Positions 23,085 through 31,897 of a stretch of 40,957 nt of DNA are shown one piece after another. The translations under genes and the position numbers were made by a program. The notes under the pieces were generated by a model, which worked only from the letters and a program-made list of their open reading frames with translations, ran no database searches and was not told where the DNA came from. Numbering within the stretch: position 1 is the first letter of the stretch; each line of letters starts with the position of its first letter. The stretch is from Methanocellales archaeon (GTDB taxonomy: Archaea; Halobacteriota; UBA148), in contig JASEEV010000014.1 in NCBI GenBank assembly GCA_030019435.1, forward strand, positions 1 through 40,957. The letters run 5' to 3'.

Positions 23085-24215
23085 ATGAGAGTGGTCATGC
23101 TCGGCTGGGAATTCCCACCGTTCAGAAGTGGTGGGTTAGGTGTACATTGCTATGAGTTGACGCATCACCTGGTCAACAAAGGTGTCTCTATCGATTTTTA
23201 CATGCCCAAGACCGGGCACAAGATCAGATCTGAAGGTTCTGTAAACATCATCGAGATCGGTGCAGAACCATCCCTGTCGCCTTACTCTCGTGGTAATCCC
23301 AAGAATAAGGTGTACGATCTCGATTTCTTTGATGCTGTCGACAGGTACAATGCTCGCTGTGTTGAAATCGTCAAAGGGGATTGTGATCTGGTTCATTGCC
23401 ATGACTGGATAACAATTAGGGCGGGCATTCAACTGAAAAAGCTCACCGGAAAATCATTGATATTTACGGTGCACAGCACCGAATACGACAGAACGGGGAA
23501 CATCAACCCCCTAGGCTGGATTGTGGATATCGAAAAGGAGGGTATAAAAAAAGCAGATCGCATCATAACCGTAAGCAAGAGGATGAAAGGTAGATTGATA
23601 GAGCTCTATGGTGCAGATCCAGACAAGATCAAAGTCATCTATAACGGAGTGAACCTAGCAAGATTTATGGGAAAAAAAAGGGCTGGGGAGAAGATCGTGT
23701 TGTTCCTTGGCAGGCTGACAACCCAAAAGGGACCAGAATTCTTCATCAGAGCAGCTGAGAGAGTGTTAGAAAAAGAGCCTGATGCCAAGTTCATCGTCTG
23801 CGGCACAGGTGATTTGCTCCCTCGGTTGATAAAATTGACGATCGACCTGGGCTTGATGGACAAGGTGACATTTACTGGTTTCGTCTCGGATGAGGAGGTG
23901 GCGAAGTTGTACTCTATCAGCGATGTATATGTCATGCCATCGGTCTCGGAACCTTTTGGGATAACAGTGCTCGAGGCGATGAGCTCTGGAACGCCAACGA
24001 TCATCTCCAAGGAATCTGGTGTATCTGAAGCATTAGCTCATTGTCTAAAGGTCGACTTCTGGGATGTGAATGAGCTGGCCAACAAAATCATCGCATTGCT
24101 GAGATATCGTCCCCTCAATCATCATCTCAGCGAGAACGGGATTGATGAGGCCAGAGAATTCACCTGGGAGACGACCGCCGATAAGACATTTGCATTGTAC
24201 AAGGAGGTATGCTGA
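23085..24215 (+). CDS. Glycosyltransferase, GT4/GT5-like (glycogen synthase-type)
   Basis: A 376-aa GT-B enzyme. The N-terminal domain starts with MLGWEFPPFRSGGLGVHCYELTHHL, the glycine-rich acceptor loop typical of GT4/GT5 synthases. VHCHDWITIRAGI and FTVHSTEYDR follow near 105-130, then ITVSKRMKGRLIELYG. The C-terminal nucleotide-sugar domain has IVLFLGRLTTQKGPEFFI and the E-x7-E motif in SEPFGITVLEAMSSGTP near residue 288. It probably elongates alpha-1,4-glucan from an NDP-glucose. First gene of the operon; the GH57 gene overlaps its stop. Confidence 0.9.
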   Translation: MRVVMLGWEFPPFRSGGLGVHCYELTHHLVNKGVSIDFYMPKTGHKIRSEGSVNIIEIGAEPSLSPYSRGNPKNKVYDLDFFDAVDRYNARCVEIVKGDCDLVHCHDWITIRAGIQLKKLTGKSLIFTVHSTEYDRTGNINPLGWIVDIEKEGIKKADRIITVSKRMKGRLIELYGADPDKIKVIYNGVNLARFMGKKRAGEKIVLFLGRLTTQKGPEFFIRAAERVLEKEPDAKFIVCGTGDLLPRLIKLTIDLGLMDKVTFTGFVSDEEVAKLYSISDVYVMPSVSEPFGITVLEAMSSGTPTIISKESGVSEALAHCLKVDFWDVNELANKIIALLRYRPLNHHLSENGIDEAREFTWETTADKTFALYKEVC

Positions 24216-25396
24216 TGCCCTCCCTCTGTTTATATTTCCAAGTACATCAACCCATGCGTCTCAGACATTTCTCGGTGTTTTCCATGGGCTTACATGGCGA
24301 TCCGTATGAAATGTATTTTGATCTTCCCTATAATCGCCAGGTCTTTGAAAGGGTCGCCAGAAAATGCTACTTTCCCACGAACAAACTACTGCTTGAGCTG
24401 ATCCGTGAGTTTGAGGAGTTCAAGGTGTGTTTCAGTCTGAGTGGCGTCTTCATGGAGCAGTGCCAGCAATTTGTTCCTGATGTATTGGAGACGTTTAGGC
24501 AGTTGGCTGATACTGGCAAGGCAGAGTTCCTCGATGAGACGTATTTCCATTCCCTAGCGAGTTTGTATGAGGATGACGGAGAGTTTAGAGAGCAGGTCCA
24601 GATGCATAGGGAAGCGACGACGGATCTGCTCGGATACGTGCCAAAGGTTTTCAGGAACACAGAAGCGATGTACAACAACAGAATAGCCAAGATCGCTGAG
24701 ACGATGGGATACAAGGGAATCATCACCGAGGGAAGTGAAAGGATACTGGGATGGCGTTCTCCCAATTATCTATATAAACCAGTCAACTCGAACATAAAGG
24801 TGCTGCTACGAAACTATCCTCTCAGCGATGACATTGCATTTCGATTTTCTGCAAGGGAATGGAGCCAACATCCTCTCACAGCGGACAAGTTCGCATCGTG
24901 GGTAAGCATGTGTGAGGGCGATTGCGTCAACATCTTCATCGACTATGAAACGTTTGGGGAACATCAATGGAAAGAGACGGGAATATTCGAGTTCTTGGAA
25001 CACTTGCCTTCTGAGGTACTGAACAAAAACACGAGTTTTCTGACACCCTCTGAGCTGATCCAGGGATATGAGCCTGTGGGCGAGATCGATGTGCCTTTTA
25101 CACTCTCATGGGCAGATATAGCTAGGGACGTCTCCGCTTGGTTAGGCAATGAAATGCAAGTTGCATGCTTTGATGAACTACGGAAACTGGAGAAGCAGAT
25201 AAAGGGAAAGGGCGACAAACGCTTATTGCACATATGGAGACTACTCCAAACATCCGACCACTTGTACTACGTGGGCACGAAGGGATCTGGGGATGGCAGC
25301 GTTCATGCGTACTTTAACCCCTATGGGTCACCATACGAAGGCTTTATCAATTATATGAACATCATACAGGACTTGAAGCATAGGGCATCTGTATGA
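24215..25396 (+). CDS. GH57 alpha-amylase/glucanotransferase-like enzyme
   Basis: A 393-aa protein of glycoside hydrolase family 57. The ATG at 24215 (overlapping the previous stop as TGATG) has AAGGAGGT six bases upstream; the ATG at 24209 touches that Shine-Dalgarno and is unlikely. GH57 motifs are YFQVHQPMR, FSLSGVFMEQ, FLDETYFHSL, the nucleophile Glu in FRNTEAMY (about residue 150) and the acid Asp in FIDYETFGEHQW (about 243). Family members hydrolyse or rearrange alpha-1,4-glucans. It lies between two GT4 genes in a glycogen operon, as in several methanogens. Confidence 0.94.
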   Translation: MPSLCLYFQVHQPMRLRHFSVFSMGLHGDPYEMYFDLPYNRQVFERVARKCYFPTNKLLLELIREFEEFKVCFSLSGVFMEQCQQFVPDVLETFRQLADTGKAEFLDETYFHSLASLYEDDGEFREQVQMHREATTDLLGYVPKVFRNTEAMYNNRIAKIAETMGYKGIITEGSERILGWRSPNYLYKPVNSNIKVLLRNYPLSDDIAFRFSAREWSQHPLTADKFASWVSMCEGDCVNIFIDYETFGEHQWKETGIFEFLEHLPSEVLNKNTSFLTPSELIQGYEPVGEIDVPFTLSWADIARDVSAWLGNEMQVACFDELRKLEKQIKGKGDKRLLHIWRLLQTSDHLYYVGTKGSGDGSVHAYFNPYGSPYEGFINYMNIIQDLKHRASV

Positions 25397-26628
25397 AAAT
25401 CGTATATTTCTCATGGGAATTCCCTCCTAGAATTGTTGGCGGTCTAGGAACGTTCACCATGGAAATGGCAAGACAATTGGTCATGATGGGGAACGAGGTC
25501 ACAGTTTTTACGATGAACGAGGAAAATAAGTTAATGACGACGGACAACTGGAAAGGGGTAGAGGTCCATCGACCAGAACTTGCAGACTTTACAGACATGC
25601 TATCCCTCTTCGTCGACTATGATCTGAGGGGATGGGGTCCGAACATCAAGTTCTTCACAGACGTTCTTACGTATAACATGCTATCTGCAACGAAGTTGGT
25701 CAATCTCATGGTAGGAAGGGAGGAGCGAAAATTTGACATCATCGACGCCCATGATTGGTTGGGTATTTTTGGTGCCAGTGCCGTGAAAAAGGAATTGGGC
25801 ATTCCACTGATCTTTCATCTTCATTCTACTGAGAAAGGCAGGTCCAGGGGAAAAGGCTCCAGAACGGTGGAGGACTTCGAATACAAGGGAGGTGAGATTG
25901 CAGATTGCATCATCACCGTCTCAAAAGCCATGGAAGATGAATTGGTGAAGCTAGGCTTTCCCCAAGAAAAGATCAGGGTATGCTGGAACGGCGTGGATGC
26001 AGAGAAGTACGACCCGAGGAATGTATCATCTAGTGAAAGGGATGCGATACGAGAAAGGTATGGGATCGGCGAAGACAACATGTTATTGTTTGTGGGTCGT
26101 TTGATCGAGGTGAAAGGCCCAGACAACCTGGTAAAGGCCATGCCATCCATCTTAGAGGGTTTTCCCAACACAAAGCTGGTCTTGCTCGGCGTGGGCTATC
26201 TGGAGGAGGAAATAAGGCGCTTGATTAAGACACTAAAATTGGAGGAGAGGGTCATTCTCAGATCTGAGTTTGTTTCTGAAGAAGAGAGAATTCAACATTA
26301 TGCTGCTTCCAACGTCGTCGTCTTCCCATCATTGTACGAGCCATTTGGCATCGTCTGCACAGAGGCGATGTCCATGAGCAAGCCAGTGGTAGTGGGAGCA
26401 AGGGGAACGAGCGGTATGAGGGAACAAGTCGTTGCAAAGGGTCCTGATCAGTGCGGTGTGCACATCAACCCTTATGACCCAGACGACATTGCTTGGGGCG
26501 TGAAGGAAGTGTTACGCTCTGACATGAGGAAAATGGGGGAAAATGCGAGGAAAAGGGTCCTAGAAAACTTCACCTGGGAGATCAGCGCAAAGAAGACTTT
26601 TGACATATACAAAGAGTTTGTAGAGTGA
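25393..26628 (+). CDS. Glycosyltransferase GT4/GT5-like, second paralogue (glycogen synthase-type)
   Basis: A 411-aa GT-B enzyme paralogous to the gene at 23085. N-terminal YFSWEFPPRIVGGLGTFTMEMARQL, IIDAHDWLGIFGASAVKK, LIFHLHSTEKGRS and DCIITVSKAMEDEL. C-terminal LLFVGRLIEVKGPDNLVKAM and the E-x7-E motif in YEPFGIVCTEAMSMSKPVV near residue 315. Its ATG overlaps the GH57 stop (ATGA). Two synthase-like enzymes in one operon suggest either chain initiation versus elongation or different NDP-sugar donors (inference). Confidence 0.92.
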   Translation: MKIVYFSWEFPPRIVGGLGTFTMEMARQLVMMGNEVTVFTMNEENKLMTTDNWKGVEVHRPELADFTDMLSLFVDYDLRGWGPNIKFFTDVLTYNMLSATKLVNLMVGREERKFDIIDAHDWLGIFGASAVKKELGIPLIFHLHSTEKGRSRGKGSRTVEDFEYKGGEIADCIITVSKAMEDELVKLGFPQEKIRVCWNGVDAEKYDPRNVSSSERDAIRERYGIGEDNMLLFVGRLIEVKGPDNLVKAMPSILEGFPNTKLVLLGVGYLEEEIRRLIKTLKLEERVILRSEFVSEEERIQHYAASNVVVFPSLYEPFGIVCTEAMSMSKPVVVGARGTSGMREQVVAKGPDQCGVHINPYDPDDIAWGVKEVLRSDMRKMGENARKRVLENFTWEISAKKTFDIYKEFVE

Positions 26629-26630
26629 CC

Positions 26631-28547
26631 ATGTTGCACATCGAGCCAAGGGAAATAGAGTCAAAGGAGTGGATCGTGACAAACGGTCTTGGCAGCTATG
26701 CATCGTCAACTCTTGGCGGGATAAACACGAGAAAGTTTCACGGACTGCTCGTGGCATCATTGACTCCTCCTGTCAAGAGATGGGTGTTCGTCTCAAACTT
26801 GGAGGAAAGGCTCAAAATCAAAGGCATCGTGTATGACTTGAAAGATCACATCAGTGGATTCGTGCTCGATGTGTTTCCAATGTTTTTCTACGAGATTGGT
26901 GGTGTGCACATAGAGAAGACGATCTTCATGCCATATGGGAGAAATACGACGATTGTCAAGTATCAGATAGCAGCGAGTGAAGAGACGGAATTTTCCATTC
27001 ATCCAATCGTCAATTCAAGGCATTTTTATGATGTGACAAACAAAGATGTCGTCACTATAGAGCAAAGACCATTTGAGAGAGGAGCGGTAATATCGCCGAG
27101 CAACGTAGATGTCCAGTTGAGCGTTTTTTCTGATAAATGTCGATATGAAAAAGATGAGGAATGGGTTCAGTCATATTATAATATGGATGATGAGAGGGGT
27201 GAGCAATGCTTAGATGATGTTCTGATGACAGGCAAATTTTTGATCGACAGCAAGGAGGATGATTTTTACATCGTTTTTACCACGGAGACAGAAGAAATCG
27301 ACCCAAACGAGGCGTATAAAAATGAGTGCAGTCGAAAGAAAGCGCTGCTAAGCAATTTTTACGCTCGAGTGCAGAGAAAGGATTTTCTAGACGAGCTTGT
27401 GCTGAGCTCCGACTCTTTCATCGTGAAAAGGGGTGCGAAGAAGTCGATCATCGCAGGATATCATTGGTTCAGCGATTGGGGGAGGGATGCATTGATCTCA
27501 TTGCCCGGTCTTGCTCTGGTCACCAAACGGTATACGGATGCAAGGGAAATCCTATCGAACTTGGCAGAATACTGTAGAGAAGGCTTGATGCCAAATGCAT
27601 TTTTGGACAGAGAAAATGAGCCTATATACGATTCTGCTGATACACCTCTATGGTATATAGATCGAGTTTTTCAATATCTGAAGTACACGAACGACATAAA
27701 ATTTGTCGAGATGCTATGGAAAACGATGCGGGAAATCATCGAGTACTACCAGAACGGAACAAATGGGATCCAGATGTCGGATGACTTTTTGATCTCCCAT
27801 GGAGAGGGATTGACATGGATGGATGTGAAGATCGATGGCAAAGCCATCACGCCTAGGAGTGGAAAAGCAGTTGAGATACAGGCATTGTGGTATAATGCAC
27901 TGAAAATAATGGAGCGCCTTGCAAACGTTTTTGGCGACTCGCAAGAATATTCCGATCTAGCGGAAATGGCGAAAAAGAGTTTTCTATCAAAATTTTGGGC
28001 AAAAAATCGTTTTTGTGATGTAGTTGTGGATGATGAGAAGGATCCTACCATGAGACCCAATCAGATCTTCTTGGCATCATTGGATTTCCAGATGATCGAT
28101 GATGATATGCGAGAAAAAGTTGTAAAAACGACATGGGATGAGTTATGGACGCCTTATGGATTGAGGACGCTTTCAACCAAAGACGATGGTTATGTAGGAA
28201 AATATGTTGGTGACTGGGATCGTAGGGAAAGAGCATACCATAATGGAACAGTATGGGCATGGCTGGTTGGCCCATTTACTACGGCATTTCTGAAAACGAA
28301 GAACCATGAGAAGAAGTGGCGCGAGTTTGCACTCTCTACGTTCTTACTACCCATCATCGAGAACAGGAAGCAAGGATGTATGGGTACGATCAACGAGATA
28401 TTTGATGGCGATTTTCCGCATACGCCTAGAGGTTGCGTCTCTCAGGCATGGAGTGTTGCAGAAATTCTGAGAGCGTACGCAGAGGACGTTTTGATGCTGA
28501 GACCAAAGTACGAATGTTTGTGGGTGACAAGCTCGAAAGGGATTTAA
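26631..28547 (+). CDS. Glycogen debranching enzyme, archaeal type (amylo-alpha-1,6-glucosidase)
   Basis: A 638-aa protein. The N-terminal GDE domain starts WIVTNGLGSYASSTLGGINTRKFHGLLVAS, followed by a beta-rich region with KTIFMPYGRNTTIVKYQI. The C-terminal (alpha/alpha)6 catalytic domain has AGYHWFSDWGRDALISLPGL near residue 280, GLMPNAFLDRENEPIYDSADTPLW, EGLTWMDVKIDGKAITPRSGKAVEIQALW, and YHNGTVWAWLVGPF near 540. It cleaves alpha-1,6 branches of glycogen. A GTG at 26625 that overlaps the previous stop is an alternative start. Fourth gene of the glycogen operon. Confidence 0.95.
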   Translation: MLHIEPREIESKEWIVTNGLGSYASSTLGGINTRKFHGLLVASLTPPVKRWVFVSNLEERLKIKGIVYDLKDHISGFVLDVFPMFFYEIGGVHIEKTIFMPYGRNTTIVKYQIAASEETEFSIHPIVNSRHFYDVTNKDVVTIEQRPFERGAVISPSNVDVQLSVFSDKCRYEKDEEWVQSYYNMDDERGEQCLDDVLMTGKFLIDSKEDDFYIVFTTETEEIDPNEAYKNECSRKKALLSNFYARVQRKDFLDELVLSSDSFIVKRGAKKSIIAGYHWFSDWGRDALISLPGLALVTKRYTDAREILSNLAEYCREGLMPNAFLDRENEPIYDSADTPLWYIDRVFQYLKYTNDIKFVEMLWKTMREIIEYYQNGTNGIQMSDDFLISHGEGLTWMDVKIDGKAITPRSGKAVEIQALWYNALKIMERLANVFGDSQEYSDLAEMAKKSFLSKFWAKNRFCDVVVDDEKDPTMRPNQIFLASLDFQMIDDDMREKVVKTTWDELWTPYGLRTLSTKDDGYVGKYVGDWDRRERAYHNGTVWAWLVGPFTTAFLKTKNHEKKWREFALSTFLLPIIENRKQGCMGTINEIFDGDFPHTPRGCVSQAWSVAEILRAYAEDVLMLRPKYECLWVTSSKGI

Positions 28548-28605
28548 GTCCGTAGCCCATATCTTCGCTTGTAAGCGTTGAACAAGGAAGGGGCTCTAAC
28601 CATTG

Positions 28606-29697
28606 GTGACTCATCTGAAGGAAAGATCGAGATTGGGTAATAAGTTAATTTTAGTCTCAAACAGAGAGCCATACATTCACGAAAAATCACGCAAGGGGAT
28701 TATGTGTAAACGGGCGATGGGTGGCTTGATGTCCACGCTAGATCCGGTAATGCAATCTTATGGAGGGACATGGGTCGCTTGGGGTAGTGGTGATGCAGAC
28801 TTTGAAGTAACCGATTCTCAAAATAGGGTACAAGTTCCCTGTGAAAATCCACGTTATATGCTCAAGCGAGTTCAGCTTTCAGAGAGGGAAATCAATCGTT
28901 ATTATTATGGCTTTTCCAACAGGGCTCTTTGGCCCATCTCCCACCTTTTCATAGAAAAAGCATATTTCAATCCAGAAACTTTGCTACTAATGGATTATGA
29001 TGGCACTTTGACGTCTATTGTTGATAGGCCGGAGCTGGCGGTTCTATCAGATGACATGAGAGACGTATTAAGAAAAATATCGAAGCGTTATCCCATAGCT
29101 ATCATAAGTGGCAGATCATTGGCAGACATCAAAAATTTGGTAGAAGTGAAGGGAATATGTTATGCGGGGAATCATGGTTTCGAAATCTCTGGGCCAGGAA
29201 TAGAGCTCACAAAAGGCGAAGCAGAACGATCAAAGCTAACAGTACAAAAGGTGTGCAGTGATATGCAAAAAAGATTGGCCAGGATAAAGGGTGCAATCGT
29301 TGAGAATAAGGGTCTAACTGCAAGCGTTCACTACAGACTGGTTTCCGATGCCGATTTCCAAGAGTTGGAAAGAATATTTGGCGAGGTGACAAAACCCCAT
29401 CTTGGAGAAATAAAGATCACACGTGGCAAAAAGGTCTTTGAGATCCGCCCAAACATCGATTGGGACAAAGGAAAGGCTGTGCTGTGGATAATAGATGCTC
29501 TCAAGGCATCTGCCGAAAGGGCAATCTACATAGGTGATAATCACACGGATGAGGATGCATTTCTCGCGTTAAAAGACAAGGGAATAACGATCCTAGTGTC
29601 TGAAAAACTAAAAACGTCGAATGCAAAATATTTTCTAAGAAATGTATCTGAGGTCAAAATATTTCTCGAAAAGCTGATATCATGCTCGAATTCGTAG
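28606..29697 (+). CDS. Trehalose-phosphate protein: truncated OtsA N-terminus fused to OtsB phosphatase
   Basis: About 363 aa (GTG at 28606; TTG at 28603 possible). Residues about 12-122 are the start of trehalose-6-phosphate synthase (GT20): LILVSNREPYIHE, MGGLMSTLDPVM, GGTWVAWGSGDAD and the motif YYYGFSNRALWPISHLF. The frame then passes, with no stop or shift, into a complete HAD-type trehalose-6-phosphate phosphatase from about residue 126. There, LLLMDYDGTLT has the nucleophile Asp, then IISGRSLADI, YAGNHGFEI and IYIGDNHTDEDAF. Some 350 residues of OtsA, including the UDP-glucose-binding domain, are missing. The synthase should be inactive and the phosphatase may be active. It follows the glycogen operon. 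Confidence 0.85.
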   Translation: MTHLKERSRLGNKLILVSNREPYIHEKSRKGIMCKRAMGGLMSTLDPVMQSYGGTWVAWGSGDADFEVTDSQNRVQVPCENPRYMLKRVQLSEREINRYYYGFSNRALWPISHLFIEKAYFNPETLLLMDYDGTLTSIVDRPELAVLSDDMRDVLRKISKRYPIAIISGRSLADIKNLVEVKGICYAGNHGFEISGPGIELTKGEAERSKLTVQKVCSDMQKRLARIKGAIVENKGLTASVHYRLVSDADFQELERIFGEVTKPHLGEIKITRGKKVFEIRPNIDWDKGKAVLWIIDALKASAERAIYIGDNHTDEDAFLALKDKGITILVSEKLKTSNAKYFLRNVSEVKIFLEKLISCSNS

Positions 29698-30542
29698 CCT
29701 TCGATTCTTTCGGCGTGAAAAGCATGTGCACGAAGATCGTTTCAGAAGATTTGAGGATCCTCATAGACCCTGGTATAGCGATCGAGACAAACTCCTTTCC
29801 ACTGCCACTGTTGGATAGGATGACGCTCGTTCGTAGATATGAGCGAAAAATAAAAAATGCTGTGAAGGATTGCGATGTCATCATACTCACGCATTATCAC
29901 TATGATCATCATATTCCAGAAGGAGACTTATATAGAGGAAAAAGACTGCTGGTAAAGCATCCCACAGAGAACATAAACAAGTCTCAAAAGAACAGAGCAA
30001 GATATCTTTTGAGCCAAGTGAACGCTGAAATCAGCCATGCGGACTCACACGAATTCAATTTTGGAAACACAAAAATAAGGTTCACAGAGCCCTTGTGGCA
30101 TGGCGTGAAAAACACCAGGTTGGGCTTCGTCATAGCAACGATCATCGAGCACGAGAAAAAGATGTTCTACACATCCGACTTAGATGGTCCTCTGCTGGGG
30201 GAGTATGTGGACATGATCATCGAGGAGGCGCCAGATGTTTTGATAGTGGACGGTCCCGCCACCTATTTGCTCGGATATATCATGTCCTACAAGAATCTGG
30301 AAAAATCCATCGCTAATCTGAAGAGGATAGTTAAAAATGTGGACTTTGAGCTCATGATCCTAGACCATCACTTGCTGAGAGACTACAGATATCCAGATCT
30401 GTTATCAGATGTCTATAAGACCGCAAGAAACCTCGATAAAAAGGTGATCTCTGCCGCTGAGCACGTTGGTAAAAGGCCAGCGGTCTTAGAGGGATATGAG
30501 AAATTTGGGCCCACAAAATGGAAAGAATGGAAGAAGGCTTAG
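29682..30542 (+). CDS. Metallo-beta-lactamase-fold protein, UPF0282-like
   Basis: A 286-aa MBL-fold hydrolase. The zinc motif reads LTHYHYDHH near residues 68-76 (H-x-H-x-D-H). DSFGVKSMCTKI at the start, WHGVKNTRLGFVI, YTSDLDGPL (second metal-site Asp) and LDHHLLRDYRY follow, the pattern of the archaeal UPF0282 family. The substrate is unknown. The start lies 16 bp inside the end of the trehalose-phosphatase gene, so translation is coupled. The 3' end overlaps the convergent HIT gene by 4 bp. Confidence 0.9.
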   Translation: MLEFVAFDSFGVKSMCTKIVSEDLRILIDPGIAIETNSFPLPLLDRMTLVRRYERKIKNAVKDCDVIILTHYHYDHHIPEGDLYRGKRLLVKHPTENINKSQKNRARYLLSQVNAEISHADSHEFNFGNTKIRFTEPLWHGVKNTRLGFVIATIIEHEKKMFYTSDLDGPLLGEYVDMIIEEAPDVLIVDGPATYLLGYIMSYKNLEKSIANLKRIVKNVDFELMILDHHLLRDYRYPDLLSDVYKTARNLDKKVISAAEHVGKRPAVLEGYEKFGPTKWKEWKKA

Positions 30543-31393
30543 CCCAATGCCTCCTTGATTCTCTCATACGTCTGGTCTAAGGATTCAACGACAACTCTGG
30601 TGTTTCCGATCACCTCCATAAAGCCTGACTCAGGATCATATCTTGGGATGATGTGTATCTGGAGATGCTCAGAAGAATTTGGCACATCACCAAAATTCAT
30701 GCCAATGTTCATTCCCACAGGATGATAGATGCTATTGACAGAATCCTTGACCTTTACGACCTCTTTGAAGAGACGTAGAAGCTCGCTTGATGAGAGCTCG
30801 CAAACATCGCTTACATGCCTTGCTGGTGAGACTATGACGTGTCCCCTATTATATGGGCTCTCAGAGAGATAGACAAACGGATCTTTTTTTACGACATACC
30901 CATATCTGCTAAGACACTTGCAACCCTTCTCTCTCCCTTTTATTTCTAATTCCCTTTTCAGCACATTGACGTTCTTTAGATACATCTTATGGATTTCCTC
31001 CTGCTCAATCTTCGGCGTTCTTTTGTACCTGGGAACGATCTGGAAATGTAAATGCGAAACGCTCGCACCTGCTTTGCCCAGATTGATCCCTATGTTGAAA
31101 CCATCCGGTCTCATCACCTCTCTGACGAGACTCACTCCTCTTTGGACAAAGTCCAGGGCATACTCAAATTCCCCATCATAAAGCTCTTTCGGATCTTCCA
31201 CGTGCCTAGGGGGGATTACTTGGATGTGCCCAGGCGAATATGGAAATATGTTCATTATGACCATTATCTGATCGTCTTGGTATATTCCCCTCGTCCAGAC
31301 CTCTCCCTTTCTTATGCCACAAAAAAGACAATCAACCTTTGGCTTTTCCCCTATATATCTGCCTCTTGAGGGCGCAAACAGTACGTCGTACAC
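30539..31393 (-). CDS. Tandem HIT-domain protein
   Basis: A 284-aa protein with two HIT domains. Domain 1 (about 20-125) starts with a CxxC (C22, C25), has PYSPGHIQVIPPRHV, and a triad region SHLHFQIVPR (H114-x-H116-x-Q118). Domain 2 (about 155-255) has PYNRGHVIVSPARHV and SSEHLQIHIIPR (H243-x-Q245-x-H247). HxHxQ is the form used by nucleotidyl-transferring members (GalT, Ap4A phosphorylase), while in domain 2 the nucleophile position is Gln, so it is probably not catalytic. It may act as a nucleotide phosphorylase or transferase. The start is a GTG at 31393. Confidence 0.9.
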   Translation of the reverse strand: MYDVLFAPSRGRYIGEKPKVDCLFCGIRKGEVWTRGIYQDDQIMVIMNIFPYSPGHIQVIPPRHVEDPKELYDGEFEYALDFVQRGVSLVREVMRPDGFNIGINLGKAGASVSHLHFQIVPRYKRTPKIEQEEIHKMYLKNVNVLKRELEIKGREKGCKCLSRYGYVVKKDPFVYLSESPYNRGHVIVSPARHVSDVCELSSSELLRLFKEVVKVKDSVNSIYHPVGMNIGMNFGDVPNSSEHLQIHIIPRYDPESGFMEVIGNTRVVVESLDQTYERIKEALG

Positions 31394-31427
31394 GATCTTA
31401 GATGTGTCGCAGTCTTAAAAAAGGTTA

Positions 31428-31886
31428 TCATTTTCCACTTTTGATCAATGATTGGTATGCTTCATCTACCAGATCTTCGACGTCAACGCCTCTTTCCTTC
31501 GCCACCAAGAGCGCAGAGACCTCAATCTCAATCAGTTTCGCCATGCGTTCTTGTTTTTCGTTCACCAATGCTATGGCTTCTTTTCTACTCAGCCCAGTCA
31601 TCATGATCCTCTCGATGATGCGCTCAAAGATGGACCGCTCCCTTTTCAGATCAGGTCTGAAGCCCAGCGGGATCTCGATCGCTCGAGGATCAAAATTCGG
31701 GCTGATCTCATCGTCTTTTATGGACACTAACCCCTCATTCTTTGCTTTGCTAAGAACTTCTTTTGCCTGTTCTGGCGAGAACCAACCTAGATCGAGGGAG
31801 AGGGCAAATATGAACTCAGAGGTTGTGAGAGCGTTCTTCCCCCTCTTCCTAAAAGGCATGGCAACCGTTTGCATCAGATCGGTCAT
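31428..31886 (-). CDS. DUF2240 family protein
   Basis: A 152-aa protein resembling the archaeal DUF2240 family: FRKRGKNALTTSEFIFALSLDLGWFSPEQAKEVLSKAKNEGLV (a winged-helix-like N-terminal half), then NFDPRAIEIPLGFRPD near 64-79, and a helical C-terminus with ELVNEKQ-like repeats and VDVEDLVDEAYQSL. Function is unknown; the N-terminal part suggests nucleic-acid binding (inference). It lies 11 bp after the macrodomain gene on the same strand and 34 bp before the HIT gene, so it may share a transcript with both. Confidence 0.85.
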   Translation of the reverse strand: MTDLMQTVAMPFRKRGKNALTTSEFIFALSLDLGWFSPEQAKEVLSKAKNEGLVSIKDDEISPNFDPRAIEIPLGFRPDLKRERSIFERIIERIMMTGLSRKEAIALVNEKQERMAKLIEIEVSALLVAKERGVDVEDLVDEAYQSLIKSGK

Positions 31887-31897
31887 TTATATCACAT

